Assembly: GCF_964340395.1 (NCBI RefSeq)
Contig: NC_135549.1
Span: 29,524,095-29,588,094, forward strand
Source of the DNA: Glandiceps talaboti
Lineage: Eukaryota; Hemichordata; Enteropneusta; Spengelidae
Direction: 5' to 3'
Length of the DNA stretch: 64,000 nt
The notes beneath the pieces are model-generated. The model saw nothing but the letters and a program-made list of their open reading frames with translations, was not told the DNA's origin and did no database searches. Each line of letters begins with the position of its first letter. The first letter of the stretch is position 1. This document shows positions 1-10,518 of the stretch, piece by piece. Made by a program: the position numbers and the translations under genes.

Positions 1-1250
1 CCTTTGTTGACATAACTATTCAACGGGTGGAAAACAGCTCCTGCAGACAATGTAATCGAAACGAAAATTATCTAATATTTCCATACCCATCAAACATACA
101 GAGATCGAATAAGAATGGCTTCAAGAGTTCCCCATAATATTCTCTCAAGTTGTTCAAATGTAGCATGTGTCGTAACAGTACATTCGATCTATGACCAAAA
201 TCACCATTCAAAATCTTCGCGAAAGTAGACCCACAAATTCGTTAGAGTAGAACGTTTTGTTGGATAACCATCCCTCTTGAAAGCTATGTGTACACGTACT
301 TTATATCATTTTTTACTGCGTTAATTTACCATCCACACAGTGACATGAAGTGGTTTCATCTTCTTCCAAAGCACGACCCATGTTTACTGAAGCCGGCCGT
401 ACTGTGGTGTATTGTGTATTGTCTCCGACCATTTTTGTTTGAGTTTTTTATGGATAGACATGTCTTACGTTGTGGAAGTTATTTGACCTGGGAGCGTGAA
501 GCTTAGTGCTGACTGTACTTTGGTGTATCCATCCACTTTTGACATGTGATTGGCATGACACAGTAATTGTTCAGGTAGACAAAACAATGGGAACAAAAAT
601 AGCAACATTATAATGAGCGTTGCGTCTTTTTACTTTGATATGATTCCGACGATGTACATGTGATGTATCACAATGAAAACGATTGACTCCCAGCAACATG
701 GAAATCAAAACATACAATCGGACTACGCATTGTTTAAAAACAAATGCTATTGTAGTGAAAATATTTTATGAAGCTAACTTGCTTTCTTGAAAACATCATT
801 TCAAATTATTTTATTTGTCTTCCTTTTTTCGCTTTGACCATGGCTACACCGGTGGCGTGGAGAACCCCGGCCCCGGAAACATTTACCGGCTTTCACTGTA
901 TGGCGTCACTGTCCAGTTTTTACGTGATTTCAACTGCCTTCACCCATTATCACCTACTCAGTTATATCACTCGGAAATGTGTGTAGGGTAATCGTTTCAC
1001 TGCGGGTGCTACCGACAAAACACCAAGGAACCATTGTTGTCGGAAGACTAAACTGGTACACCACAATATGTACAGTTACAGATAATACTATATGGCAAGC
1101 GTAATTAGTAATTCATAAGTAAACATTACACAAAGGCTTAGAAGGCTTTTGAAACATGTGGGACATCGACACCTTTCGTGAGCTGGTTGAGGTGCCGAAG
1201 TTAGTCGAAGCACAGGGGATTAAGGGGGCAAGTATTTTTGCGACTTTCTT
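1..1250. other. Intergenic, no gene recognised
   Basis: AT-rich sequence with only short chance open frames (72 codons or fewer). I see no splice-bounded coding pattern, no RNA gene and no repeat recurring elsewhere in the window. From about 1250 the sequence passes into a dispersed repeat. Confidence 0.5.
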
Positions 1251-1781
1251 ACCAATGCGCGCAATATTTAGAGGTATGAATGCAATTTCATTTATTTTTA
1301 TAGCAAAATAAACATAATTACGAAAAAAATTATCAACCTTTGCATGTACACTTTAAACTGCTAATTGTATACACAGGGAAAGATTTTAGGTCATGAATGC
1401 AGGCCTGAATCCATACATACCTAGATGCATTCCCATTAAATTTCAGCCCAATCTGCTCAGTAGTTTTGGAATTATAGATTTTCAACCAAAAAGACACATT
1501 TTTAGCCCTAATTTGCATATTACTGATGGAATCATCATGTCATGAACAAATCTTACTTTCTACCCCCTTAAGAATGTTCCCACTAAATTTCGCACCTATC
1601 TGCCCAGTAGTTTCTGAGTTTAAGTTTTTGACCAAAAATCACATTTTTTGACCCAAATCACACACCTGTGATGCGATCGTTTTGATTTGAACAATTTCCC
1701 AACTAGACACCCAAGGTAATGGACCCACCAAATATCATGGCAATCGATTCAGCGGTTTTTGACTTTAAGTTGTTTACACAC

Positions 1782-1814
<33 letters not shown>

Positions 1815-1880
1815 TGCCGGGCGATCCCTACAGCACTACTGAACCTCAGTTCAGTTGTGCTAAAAAAATCATACAGATTG
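1250..1880 (+). repeat. Dispersed repeat, copy 1 (CAGA-bearing, ends in GAACCTCAGTTCAG)
   Basis: This block shares ordered motifs with 55330-55820: the phrase 'cattaaatttcagcc', then 'agtagttttgga', 'atttgcatattactgatg' and 'atcatcatgtcat', then a simple-sequence tract, then 'actactgaacct..gttcagttg.gctaaaaa'. In this copy the simple tract is (CAGA)n at about 1783-1814; in the other it is (CA)n. Two stretches within this copy also resemble each other (about 1410-1530 and 1560-1670), suggesting internal subrepeats. No coding capacity is seen, so it is probably a non-autonomous element of unknown class. Confidence 0.6.
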
Positions 1881-1888
1881 ATTCGAGT

Positions 1889-1925
1889 GCCTGTGATCAC
1901 GTGACTGTCAAGTGACTAAAACGTA
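1889..1925. repeat. Short duplicated segment, copy 1 of 2
   Basis: About 36 bp containing 'gtgactgtcaagtgact' and 'aaaacgtaatc' recur almost exactly at 2577-2612 in the same orientation, about 688 bp downstream. This copy lies just after the end of the dispersed repeat. Confidence 0.6.
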
Positions 1926-4399
1926 ATCACGTAGTGCTCACACGTACATGCAATCGGGCGGCAATCATTAACCTGGCCTGGAGGATATACATGCAGCATG
2001 CAAGCTTACATAAGGCACAGCAAGTCATACTGTACTGTTGATAGACGCTAATATCAATAAGGGACTGGTTGGTGGTACAAAGGTTGACAAGCCACATGTA
2101 TGATTATGATATCTCTAGATCTAACCTACCAGTCGTGGCAGCATCAGCCTGCATATAACTAGAGCCTTTGCCATAGCATCGCCGTCAACGGTTCTCCAAC
2201 AAGAAGGCAAAACGCAAAACAAGTTGTTTACGTCAGAATACAGTATACTGTATAGTGGCCCCAGCTGATCTACAGCTGTGTAACCTGTATCCCTCCACGC
2301 TGTGATGAGATGGCTTTGACCTCTCCACGTCACTATGTCACTGCTCAGTCAGTGCAGTGATAACGCTAAGAAGTTGGAGTAGTGTAGCGACTGCAATATG
2401 ACTTTACGTTTGATAAACTGCGCCCCTCACCTTGCTTGTTACCAACTATGCACGGTAACTTGTTTTGTTTCGATTTCCTGTTTACAACAAAGCCGGTGTA
2501 TACTGGATTGTGAAGGTCACCACTGCACTGCACCACATGGAACAATACACTGCACGCAGTCTTGTCTTCGAGCCAATGTGATCATGTGACTGTCAAGTGA
2601 CTAAAACGTAATCCGATTGCAGTGATCAAATATGATTTTCATACGACGGCCGCGGCGCGCGACTTTAATCTTTGTCAAGGAAACAGATCGCAGTGTTGAC
2701 CTAACGTTTTCCTCAGGTAGAAAAAAATATTGGCCGTAAATGGCGCCAAGATATTGATTATGTGAGGACCAAAATAGGTGATGTTAATCACGGATAACTA
2801 ACACGTTATGTGTGTGTTAATGCAGTAAGCTTAGTAGGGACAAACCATTTGATTTCGGAGAGGGGGTGGAGGATTTTTTTGGGAAAAAACTGTCGGTAGG
2901 TGAAGGAGAAAAAAAATAATATGATCCCGTAATGGTTTTTATGGAAAAAAATTGTTCCAACAGACAGAAGAAAAAAATATTGTTGCGATGTGCTGAAATC
3001 GGCAACATTTGAGAAACCGATTCTCTCATTTTCTATGGAGGCGCACTGCCTAATGGGGCGCTAATATTTTCAATATTTGTTAGTGCAGGGGCATATGGGT
3101 TTTCGTGTGAAAAGCATGTTAATTTTATGAAACATATATGGTTACGTTCATTATAGGACCACATATCAAAAAATACATGTTGGCAATTTTTATCTTCAAA
3201 ATTAGTCTGAGGGGGCTAAAATAAAATTTGACCCCAAGACCCTATTCTTAACCATTGGTTAGGCAATGAAAACCCATGAATCCATGATTATAGTCAACTT
3301 CCATTGATATGGCCTTAGCAGCAGCCAACAATGCCAGTATATTTTGCAAAGATAACAACATTTTTGGTTAGTCAGGCAAAAAAAAATATCAAAACATGTA
3401 TGCAAATATGCCTACCAACAAGACCATGTCCATAGCAACAGTCAGAACATTATGTATATTGTAAAGATAACAGTAATTGGTAGGTATATGTAAGGGCAGC
3501 CTTAATTCTGTTTCTCATGACCCAAACGACCCTAAATGTCTTCAATTACCGAGATGAATTTTTTTTTAAATGACGCCCTCTATGGCAGGGTTAGGAAACC
3601 CATGAGTGCGTATCTGAATGAAAATTATTGTTTATCGCTGAAATTTGGGCAAATTCAATAAAACACAGTTCAAATGTTCCTTCTGACTTTACTTGCCATT
3701 TCTAAGTCATTCAGAATATTAAAATATGATTATGAATTGAAAGTATCACCAACAAGTACTCATAAACTTACAATTTTTTTTTTAAAATTATTTTTTAATT
3801 TTTAACAGACTCACAGACCAATCATTTTAAAGATTTTACATTGACAAACAGTGTCACTTCGTCTCATACTCACCACATTTACACATCCTCTGCTGAAGAT
3901 TTACCCCGGTGGAAAGACATGGTCAAATATGACATTTCGTATAGTGAACTAAACTCTAGTGAAAGTTACAGTGGGTTGAAAATACAGCAAACTCAACTTT
4001 TAAAACATTCTGAAGGTTTCTAAAGGTGTTTTTACTTTTCTATCTAATATTTGCAAGACGTCCAATTTATGTAACTTGTATGCTAATATTGAGAAGTAAA
4101 ATTTCAAATTTTGCGTAGACCTAAACTTGGACTCTATATCCTGTGTAGAATGTACCTGTCCAGGATTCAATACTACATGTGTAGATACGTATTAAAACCA
4201 GATGCCAGATCTGAAAAGGAATATTTTAATGTGTGTATGTACACTTGACAACAAGTCACACCAATACGCCGAAATTGGTCAAAAGGACATATCATTTTGC
4301 AAGGGTCGTTCTATGCAATAAATGAATGCCTTTATTTTTTAACGATGCATGTACCCATGAATGTACATAGGGAAGGAAGCCATTGATGCTTTTATAGAC
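1926..4399. other. Intergenic, no gene recognised
   Basis: Holds the second copy of the 36-bp duplicated segment (2577-2612). It also holds a stretch at about 3390-3440 with 'atgcaaatatgcctacca' followed by 'atgtccatagcaac'. That motif recurs at about 10318-10365 and, reverse-complemented, in the 114-bp tandem repeat at 54870-55330, so it belongs to a dispersed family. No coding exon is evident. Confidence 0.45.
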
Positions 4400-4404
4400 C
4401 CCTT

Positions 4405-4740
4405 ACTGTTCTGAGGTGTTATCAATACACACTTTAAAATGATTAATTGATGTAGTCACAATAACCCTTTCTGGTAAACTGTTCCTAATGTGTACCACAT
4501 ATTGACTGGAAAAATATTTACGTATATCAAATCTGGATTAAAATAATTACTAAGTAATTACAATGGTTTAATTGGTGTAGTAATAACAATAATTCTTTCT
4601 GGTAAACTGTTCCAAATGTTTACAACATGTCGACTGAAAAAATATTTTGGTATATCCAATCTGGATCTGTCTTTAAATCATTTCAATCTATATCCCCTTG
4701 TTGTCGAAGTAGATACTTTACTGGGACAATACCCCCCCCC
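4405..4740 (-). pseudogene. CR1/Jockey-like LINE RT C-terminus, two partial copies
   Basis: Read on the minus strand, 4740-4560 gives 'TTRGYRLK', a stop, then 'SRLDIPKYFFSRHVVNIWNS' followed by LPE. This is the conserved tail of non-LTR retrotransposon polyproteins (pattern TRGh..KL, F..R.V..WNSLP). A second diverged copy at about 4545-4405 reads 'RFDIRKYFSSQYVVHIRNSL' and runs on to a stop. The two copies are about 150 bp apart in the same orientation, so the 3' end was partially duplicated or two elements inserted next to each other. Endonuclease and palm motifs are absent. This is a dead 5'-truncated fragment. Confidence 0.7.
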
Positions 4741-4747
4741 CCCCCCC
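4732..4747. repeat. Poly-C run
   Basis: An uninterrupted run of about 16 cytosines borders the LINE fragment. Its length is likely to be uncertain in an assembly. Confidence 0.9.
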
Positions 4748-5279
4748 GTGGACCCGTGCCAGCTTTCTCCCATGTCAGATCGGCATTGCATGAAGCTTGT
4801 GGATTATTCAACTCCGAAAAGGGATGACAGACCAAAATATATAATCAAATATTAAATACTAATTTGCATATTAATTAGACTGTTACAGGTGTTGCCTATT
4901 CAGACCTTCATAGTTCAAAGTTTGCAATCCTTAATCCAAAACAACACCCCACATATGCCATATTTCGAACATTAAAAGCTTCCCATAAACACGCAATTAA
5001 ACTACTGGATGTTACACCCTTTATTTGTTCTTATTAAAATCATGTTACATGTACTTTAAAGTGTGTCCTTTCATTACCTATCAGAAATGTCTTTTTTCTT
5101 TTTCTACAAGGAACGTAATGTGTCACTCGCAGCACTATACAATCTGTTGTTGAACGTTGCATACATATAAATGTTTTTTTGTCGGCTTAGCATTGTATTT
5201 CGTGGAGATACAAGTATGAGCTAGTCATATGAATGAATATTCAAAAAATGAATATAGTTATGCCTAACAACCAAGACCA

Positions 5280-5329
<50 letters not shown>

Positions 5330-5655
5330 GTTTATACTGTTGATGGAAGCTAATGACCTGTACCACAGTGTCTATGTTTTTTTTGTAAAGTCCGATGTGT
5401 ACTTTTTCATTGTGCCGGATATGAAAGTGTGGATCCACAGAATGGTAAATTGTGCGGTCTTCTAGTGTTTGTCAAATCTCGATTTGAATGAATTCAAGGC
5501 TGAAGCATTACCAACATCTTCTGATAGATTGATCCATAGTTGGAAAGATCAGAGTTAAAAGAGTAAACAAAAAACAACTATTTGTAAACAAATATGGCCA
5601 ATTTCAAGTCCCTGTGCATAGAATTGCCATTTTGGAAATAAGTCGATATCACAGG
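4748..5655. other. Intergenic, with (ATC)16 microsatellite
   Basis: No gene is seen. A perfect ATC/GAT trinucleotide tract occupies 5281-5329; its reverse complement makes the artefactual methionine run on the minus strand. Confidence 0.6.
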
Positions 5656-5659
5656 TAGA

Positions 5660-6195
5660 CTTTGTTTCAGTCTGTGTTTTGAGAACTGTATAGATGATGT
5701 TAAAGCATGGATGACTCACAGCAAACTTCAATTAAATGATAGTAAAACCGAAGCTATGCTAATCATGCCACCCAGGCTGGCTGCTAAAGAGTCTCTCCCT
5801 ATTCACATCCATGTCGGTGATGCCGATGTGCACTTTTCTTCTAGCGTCAAGAATCTCGGTGTCACTGTAGACTGTCATTTGAACATGGCAGAGCATGTTC
5901 AGAATGTCTGTAATCTGTCGTGTATGTACTTTCGTCAGATTGCTTCCATCCGTCATTTTCTAAGGTAACATGCCACCAAGACTCTTGTCTGTGCGTTCTT
6001 TCTCGCTTGGATTACTGTAATAGTCTGCTTTCCGGTTGTTCTAAGAATCTTAGCTACAGAACGCAGCCGCATGCCTTGTGTGTAAAGCCACAAACTTCGA
6101 CCACGCTGAACTACGTGCACTTCTACTCTATTTGCATTGGTTACCAATCAACTCTCGCATACAATACAAGGTTTCTTCTATTGTTATGATGCATT
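5660..6195 (+). pseudogene. CR1-like LINE reverse transcriptase fragment, frameshifted
   Basis: The plus strand encodes the thumb/C-terminal region of a non-LTR retrotransposon RT. An opening 'CIDDVKAWMTHSKLQLNDSK' with TEAMLI is followed by 'VHFSSSVKNLGVTVDCHLNM', then 'QIASIRHFL'. A stop at 5966 interrupts the frame, and homology resumes in another frame with 'LSRLDYCNSLLSGC' and remains of the 'LHWLPI' segment. The K-T-E and N-L-G-V motifs are intact. The fingers, the palm catalytic FADD and the endonuclease are missing. It is 5'-truncated with at least two frameshifts, so it is a non-functional insertion. Confidence 0.85.
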
Positions 6196-6214
6196 GGTGA
6201 TAATATACCGATGA

Positions 6215-6388
6215 AGTCTGTGTGTGTGTGTGTGTGTGTGTGTGTATCACGATTTCCGGAAAAACGGCTGCATCAATTCAAACGAAATTTCATAGACATG
6301 TTCCGTAGGGTAATGGCCAGAACTGATTAGGTTTTGATAATAATCCGATGAATATTAATGACCAATTTGAGTAATTAATCAATCAAAT
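6215..6388 (+). repeat. TG-headed dispersed repeat fragment
   Basis: A (TG)n tract at about 6218-6244 is followed by a block that includes 'cgatttccggaaaaacggct', 'caattcaaacgaaattt' and 'gtagggtaatgg'. The same order of simple repeat, then 'tttctaaaaa.cgactggct', 'caattcaaacgaaattt' and 'tagggtaat', occurs at 20551-20740 and 39211-39380. This is a short copy of the TGTC-repeat family described there. Confidence 0.65.
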
Positions 6389-6628
6389 GAGTATAAAGTT
6401 GGCATCAGATTCAGATTCAGATTCAGGTAGCGTTATCTTATGAATGTTATATTGAGCATCAGATGACCTCAGATCTGAAGACACCCGACAGACTCAAACC
6501 TGAAATAATACCGTTGAGACTACAGGGAAGGATTCTGCTTCACTGCCGTCGGGTGTATTCGGATTTGAGGCTATCTGATGCTCAATATGATGCTACCTGA
6601 ATCTGAATCTGATGCCAACTTTATACTC
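6389..6628. repeat. Fold-back element with roughly 100-bp inverted arms
   Basis: The left arm begins 'gagtataaagttggcatcag' and the right arm ends with its reverse complement ('ctgatgccaactttatactc'). Pairing continues inward through 'attcagattcaggtagc', 'atattgagcatcagat' and 'acacccgac', with small indels, leaving a loop of about 50 bases. The left arm has an extra 'attcag' unit. No open frame is present. It is probably a MITE or fold-back element capable of a long hairpin. Confidence 0.85.
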
Positions 6629-8060
6629 GTCCTCTACATAGCTCTACACTGAGAAAGACTCTGTTTTCAGGGGTTTCGTACGTGCCAACCTTATTTTGTG
6701 TTTCCCTTGGATCTGCACTGGCTGGACAAACACAAGAAAAAAAGAAGACTCCGAGGCAGGGTATTTAAAGGTGATTCAAAATGCTCAGATTCACTATCGC
6801 TAATTTGCTAGACAACATGTTTGTGAAATGCATTCTGGTTTTAAAACTTTTCAAAAGCGTCTGCAAACACCTTAAAATGACCTTTTTTCAGTCACTTCCC
6901 TTCGGATTTACTTCGAGAGTTTTCGGGTATTTCCGGTCCCACCTAGACCACGGGATTTTATGACGTCATAAGGGTACACGTTAGCACTAAGACTATGACG
7001 AGCGTAGTCACTAGGTGAACAAAACTCAACATCATTGTGAAAAAATACATTGCTAGTGGTTGTAACAGACATCAGTAAACAAAAACTACACTCTACATGT
7101 CTTATTAACCAACATTTACCGATATTTACTCACACTTTCTGACTAATTGGCAGAGTCTGTAGGTATAAATGCTAAAATATTATCTCCCCATATAATTATG
7201 GCAAAATAAATCAAAACGGCTAGACTACAGTGTAGATATACATAAACACTTGTAATGTCGCTCGCGTGTTTCAATTTATTTATCTGATTTTTTTTATTAT
7301 TTGCCGAGGAGAAGCATTACAATATCTTCGACAGGCATGGCGTCGACAGCATATTATAACCCACTATTGTTCACAAACAGGTGAAATATTTATCATCGTT
7401 TCAATTTCGTCAAATATGGATTTATCATTTTCAAATTTCACACACTAAAGCGCAGATGAATAAAGAGAAATCGTGTCTTTTTAGATTTTCGATTAGAAGT
7501 TTAGGAAGTATTATATTGACCGCGAACCATCTCCTTTTTACCATGTTCTTTTTCTCTCGATAACAAACTACCGCTGTTTGTTGCAAGGCTTGTACATAAG
7601 CATTTATCTAGCTCTGTATCTCAGGATATAAATACACTCCCACATATTTATCAAGTGTAATAATCTATAATTTATACCCAAATCATGTGTGTGGTCAAAA
7701 TATGGAAAATAGACCAAGCCTCGCCTAGCCTGCGAAGAAAATTTTGTGACAATGTATCAATAATGGTGACCTATACATTGACCTCTATATAATAGTGTAC
7801 AGTGAGGGCGCGCCACTCAACAAAATCTTGACAATTTTCCCGTAAACTCGTGGTGGGACAGAAGGAAGTTCAACACGCACATGCCATATCCCGGGTATGT
7901 AGGGGATCACGAAAGCCGAGTGAAGTCGAGGATGGCAAGCTTTCCTGTGCTGAGAATAGGAGGCGTGGTGGGCATTTCAACAACATTTTTGACATCTATT
8001 AACTTTCATTGGGATTTGGCGAATCACAGATATAGAGCTAAATTTCTTGCATAAATCATG
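6629..8060. other. Intergenic, no gene recognised
   Basis: Only chance open frames of about 60 codons are present. I see no conserved domain, no splice-bounded exon and no repeat shared with the rest of the window. Confidence 0.4.
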
Positions 8061-8195
8061 AAATTCCTTACAGAAGGTATTCAGTTTAAATCTGGTTGTT
8101 AATAGTTCTGTGTCTGTGACTAGAGCTCTTCGGAGGACAGGCGCATTATAAATTCGCTTTATTATTACTATTATTACTATTATTATTATTACAAG
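8060..8195 (+). repeat. Repeat 3' ends: TGTC-family tail and CR1-like (TTATTA)n tail
   Basis: At 8068-8095 'ccttacagaaggtattcagt' followed by 'ttaaatctggt' matches the right end of the TGTC-family repeats at 21794 and 40454. It is followed by 'ggaggacaggcgcattata' and 'aattcgctttattattac', a style of ending typical of CR1-like LINE or SINE 3' ends with a short microsatellite tail. Both are fragments only. Confidence 0.5.
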
Positions 8196-8217
8196 TGTAG
8201 GGGTTTAAATATTTAAA

Positions 8218-8355
8218 CAATAATGTACGCCCTCCCAGCCCATAATGGACGAAAGCAAACTTTGAACGACATAATGGGCGAGGCGACAACCGAGCCCATT
8301 ATGGAGTGCAAAGTTTGCTTGAGTCCATTATGGACTGGGAGAGCGTACATTATTG
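8218..8355. repeat. Imperfect 138-bp palindrome
   Basis: The left arm (8218-8279, 'caataatgtacgccctccca', then 'gcccataatggac') pairs with the right arm (8293-8355, ending 'gagcgtacattattg'). The central spacer is only about 13 bases. The palindrome directly abuts the terminal repeat of the next element, so the two may be parts of one composite unit. Confidence 0.85.
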
Positions 8356-8790
8356 TTATTATTTTATAGTTTTGCCAATTCCAGTGAATTTGTAGACCGA
8401 GAAACGCAAAACAACGTATAATATACACAGCGCTGAACATCGTCTGCCATGTTCGGCCCGGAAGCTGAATACTAATCATAGCGACACACGTACGTACACT
8501 ACACACACATAGACACTTCAATGAACTGCTGTGAACACAAATTTGTTTCATGAATGCGTTGTATTTTTAAACAGTAGAAATGACAATCATAAGTAACAAC
8601 ATACATTTCGAAAAAATACCTAGTCCTATGAAGAAACAGAACAAATCTCACTCTCTTTTACGGACATAAGCTTGTATTGTTATGCTCGTTCCGGGGCCGC
8701 GATGCCCAATAATGGAGTACATTATCAGTAATAATGTACAGCGATGACGTCACAAAATTCACTGGAATTGGTAATACTATAATATAATAA
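8356..8790. mobile_element. MITE-like unit with about 36-bp terminal inverted repeats
   Basis: The left end 'gccaattccagtgaattt' (within 8356-8391) is the reverse complement of 'aaattcactggaattggt' (within 8753-8790). The outer AT-rich 'attattttatag' matches 'ctataatataataat' with small differences. The inside is non-coding. Near the right end the sequence repeats words of the neighbouring palindrome ('aataatgtac', 'cccaataatgg'), supporting a shared origin. No target-site duplication could be defined. Confidence 0.65.
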
Positions 8791-10440
8791 TGAATAATTT
8801 TGGGAAGACATTACAGGATTATTACTTATGGTTGTTGTGTATGAGGCGTAAAGGTTGACGTTTTACACCCACAACTAATTGTGCAACATTTCCCATTCAA
8901 GCTTCAAGTCGTAACAGTTGGGAGCTTGGTACTTGCCATGTATATGAATAAAAGTATTAATTACATAATCAGCACAGATCTTCTGACATACATGTTAAGC
9001 CTTTACGACCACTCAGTTTGTCACTAGTTACATATTTTCTTTGAACTTAGAGTAACAAAATATTTGGTATTTTAGTAGCAAACCCATTCCGTTGTAGTTG
9101 TATGTCAGATGTATTTTTTACTAAAACATGGCATTTGTAAGCATATTTTATGTTTCCATATAAGCCACTATCCAATTTTAGATAATCTGTCTTACAATGG
9201 ATAACACTAGTGCATATATGCCACAAGGATATTTTTTTCAAATAAATTTTCTTCGAATTTTACATAAAATTTCCAAAATATTTGCATAATATGGTGATTT
9301 AGGTTACCATGGCAAAAGTTGTTCCTAAAATTATATCTATTTGTGAACTCAGCATAACAAACTATCCAATATAGGGTAGTCAATATGCAAATAAACTACG
9401 TATAATTAAATTTATCATGTTATTTTCCAGATATGTAGGTGTTTAACCAAATAACATATTTTTTAGTCTACTGTATGTTTCCATGGAAACATATGTCCTA
9501 TCTTAGACATTTTGTGTTACAAGAGATATCTATTGAATTGAATTGAATTGAAAAAATAAATGAATTACATAAATTAAGCCTTTGAAGGCTTGGAGTCCAG
9601 TGCCAGAGATGTCCCCAACAACACAATCAGGAGGACTGTTTCCGTTATATCGATCAATGTATACAAACAGAAAAGAGACTAGTCTTACCTTTCTTCATAT
9701 TCTGAACACGTCCATTGGTGTTTTGTCTGAGGTGGATTGTCTGATCCAGGTGTGGTGTCAAAGATATAATACATTGTCGGTCCTACTTTGAATAAGAATG
9801 AGTAAAAGGCATATATACAGTATGTAGAACACTTTTCTTTCCCAGGGCACTGTACAAACTAGTCTGGGGTCTAGTTTGTAGCAAGACAGGTTTCGAATAA
9901 TTCTGAAGTCACTAGGTGTGGGCACAGCTCAGGTGGACTTCGGCTCAAGTTCTGGTAGGCTCAGTCTCTCTGTTGTACTTGTTTTTGTATGTGTTGTGTT
10001 GTGTTGTGTTGTGTTGTGTTGTGTTGTGTTGTTTTGTTTGTTTGTTTGTTTGTTTGTTTGTTTATGTGTGTGTGTGTGTGTGTGTGAAATTAACGTTGTC
10101 AATTACGATGCTATGTCAAATTGATATGATCGTTATTACTCTGGTAATTGGGCCTTCGGGTTACTAATTTATAAGCTAGACACAAACTAAAACTATTGTC
10201 GCAACATGTTGACACAACAATGATAAGCTATTACTTATAGTATCAGTGGGGAGGTGTCTCTGAAAACTAGTTTAATCATAGACCCAATGTACACCCTCCA
10301 CCAATATATATATATTAGATGTATGCAATATGCCTAGCAAGAAAACCCCATCCTTAGCAACAGTGACATAATGGTATGTATTGTAATGATAATGAAAGTT
10401 ATCAAAATACTAGTGATCTGATTTGAGTCTCTTTGTCTTC
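8791..10440. other. Intergenic upstream of the first P450 gene
   Basis: Contains a short (ATTGA)n tract at about 9531-9550 resembling LINE 3' tails. A compound simple repeat lies at 9988-10086: (GTGTT)n, then (TTTG)n, then (TG)n. A fragment at 10318-10365 is related to the 'atgcaaatatgcctagcaac' repeat family. The frames of up to 83 codons over the simple repeat are artefacts. Confidence 0.5.
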
Positions 10441-10490
10441 AACAGTGTACTGTTCCAGTATATATACACACCAGATGATTTCCTATCTTC
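10432..10490 (+). promoter_or_regulatory. Candidate TATA box or 5'-UTR acceptor of P450 gene 1
   Basis: A TATATATA at about 10459-10465 lies 55 bp before the start codon, compatible with transcription starting near 10490. Just upstream, 'ctttgtcttcaacag' (ending about 10445) looks like a 3' splice site, and similar pyrimidine-AG sequences precede the other two P450 starts. The two readings (proximal promoter or 5'-UTR intron) conflict and cannot be settled here. Confidence 0.35.
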
Positions 10491-10518
10491 CTAGTTTTTA
10501 CTAAAAGCGTTAGTAAAC

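Noticed and set aside
5241-5438. Minus-strand frame with a methionine run
   Set aside because: Generated by the (ATC)16 microsatellite. The poly-Asp frame at 55843-56058 has the same cause.
8213-8551. 112-codon minus-strand frame
   Set aside because: It overlaps the palindrome and the terminal repeat of the MITE-like unit and shows no domain; its length is within chance for this composition.
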